Source: Laspinema olomoucense D3b (GTDB lineage Bacteria > Cyanobacteriota > Cyanobacteriia > Cyanobacteriales > Laspinemataceae). From it: a stretch of 64,000 bases of DNA. Numbering within the stretch: the first letter of the stretch is position 1; every line of letters begins with the position of its first letter. The DNA lies in assembly GCF_025370785.1 (NCBI RefSeq), contig NZ_JAMXFA010000016.1, forward strand, positions 91,033 to 155,032. The letters are read 5' to 3'. The translations under genes and the position numbers were made by a program. Positions 63,888-64,000 of this stretch are shown here, one piece after another. The notes under the pieces are model-generated. The model was not told the DNA's origin, did no database searches, and worked only from the letters and a program-made list of their open reading frames with translations.

Positions 63888-64000
63888 AGGTCAAGCCCTC
63901 GGTCTGTTAGTACGCCTTGGCTGCATACATTACTGCACTTCCACCTAGCGCCTATTAACGGGTGTTCTGCCCGTGACCTTACTGGATTAACTCCATGAGA
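63888..64000 (-). rRNA. rrl: 23S ribosomal RNA, 3' end (partial)
   Basis: Minus strand: contains GGTGGAAGTGCAGTAATGTA, TACTAACAGACCGAGGGCTT and ends near GACCTC, as in 23S 3' termini (GTACTAATxGACCGAGGGCTT). The rest extends past the right edge. The 3' limit is approximate. Confidence 0.93.

Noticed and set aside
63591..63998. ORFs across the 5S and 23S genes
   Set aside because: They overlap clear rRNA sequence.

Overview
The window is a piece of a cyanobacterial chromosome. Evidence: the palindrome GCGATCGC (HIP1) recurs throughout; psbU (photosystem II extrinsic protein), the plastid-shared genes ycf35 and ycf46, and many families restricted to or typical of cyanobacteria (DUF3531, DUF2605, DUF2973, DUF3120, TIGR02450, TIGR03279, DUF6887/6888) are present. 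The mix of large sensor proteins, a kinase-ATPase-histidine kinase giant, Uma2 and DUF4058 proteins suggests a large-genome filamentous Oscillatoria-like lineage; that placement is inference. I recognise no tRNA. An rRNA operon enters from the right end on the minus strand (23S 3' end, then 5S and its terminator).

Layout. 1-2.8 kb: decayed GGDEF tail, then a translationally coupled response regulator-CheC-diguanylate cyclase operon. 3-12.6 kb: housekeeping and small conserved genes (rsmG, an ABC ATPase, a TPR lipoprotein-like export protein, DUF3531, Nudix, Uma2, HNH pair, DUF2973/DUF2605, thrS, DUF4058). 12.7-19.3 kb, minus strand: an accessory island with a degenerate STAND-like protein, a MoxR AAA+ ATPase and a vWA protein in overlapping frames, followed by a nucleotidyltransferase/HEPN pair that is broken by one stop codon in each gene, and an 11-repeat HEAT protein. 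This matches the architecture described for MoxR-vWA NTP-dependent conflict systems. 20-22.5 kb: RHH regulator-ycf46-ycf35. 22.5-38.5 kb: membrane protein, an inositol-phosphatase family enzyme, DUF58, a strongly folded RNA candidate ahead of btpA, VKOR-thioredoxin fusion, CHASE2-PAS-GGDEF, nadB, psbU, FHA-adenylate cyclase, DUF3120, uppP. 38.8-44.2 kb: a 1,801-residue Ser/Thr kinase-AAA-GAF-histidine kinase.

44.3-55.2 kb is the most rearranged part. The TIGR03279 gene and a padR gene each occur once intact and once as a decayed fragment, in the order intact TIGR03279, padR fragment, LEA-like repeat gene, TIGR03279 fragment, intact padR. This reads as an old tandem duplication whose two copies decayed reciprocally. 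The LEA-like gene at the junction has its 126-bp leader plus start codon duplicated in tandem. The surviving padR heads an RND efflux operon (adaptor plus permease) and has a palindrome at its start that looks like an autoregulatory operator.

55.3-60.8 kb: RHH, S9 peptidase, rhomboid, TIGR02450, ABC ATPase, scpB and a protein with the N-terminal HTH typical of vWA-MoxR-associated proteins plus a degenerate nuclease-like tail. 60.8-63.6 kb is visibly AT-rich: DUF4230, a gene split by a stop codon, and the DUF6888/DUF6887 pair next to the rRNA operon. Several accessory genes carry a single in-frame stop with coding sequence continuing in the same frame; this recurring pattern of recent decay is one of the clearest signals in the window.
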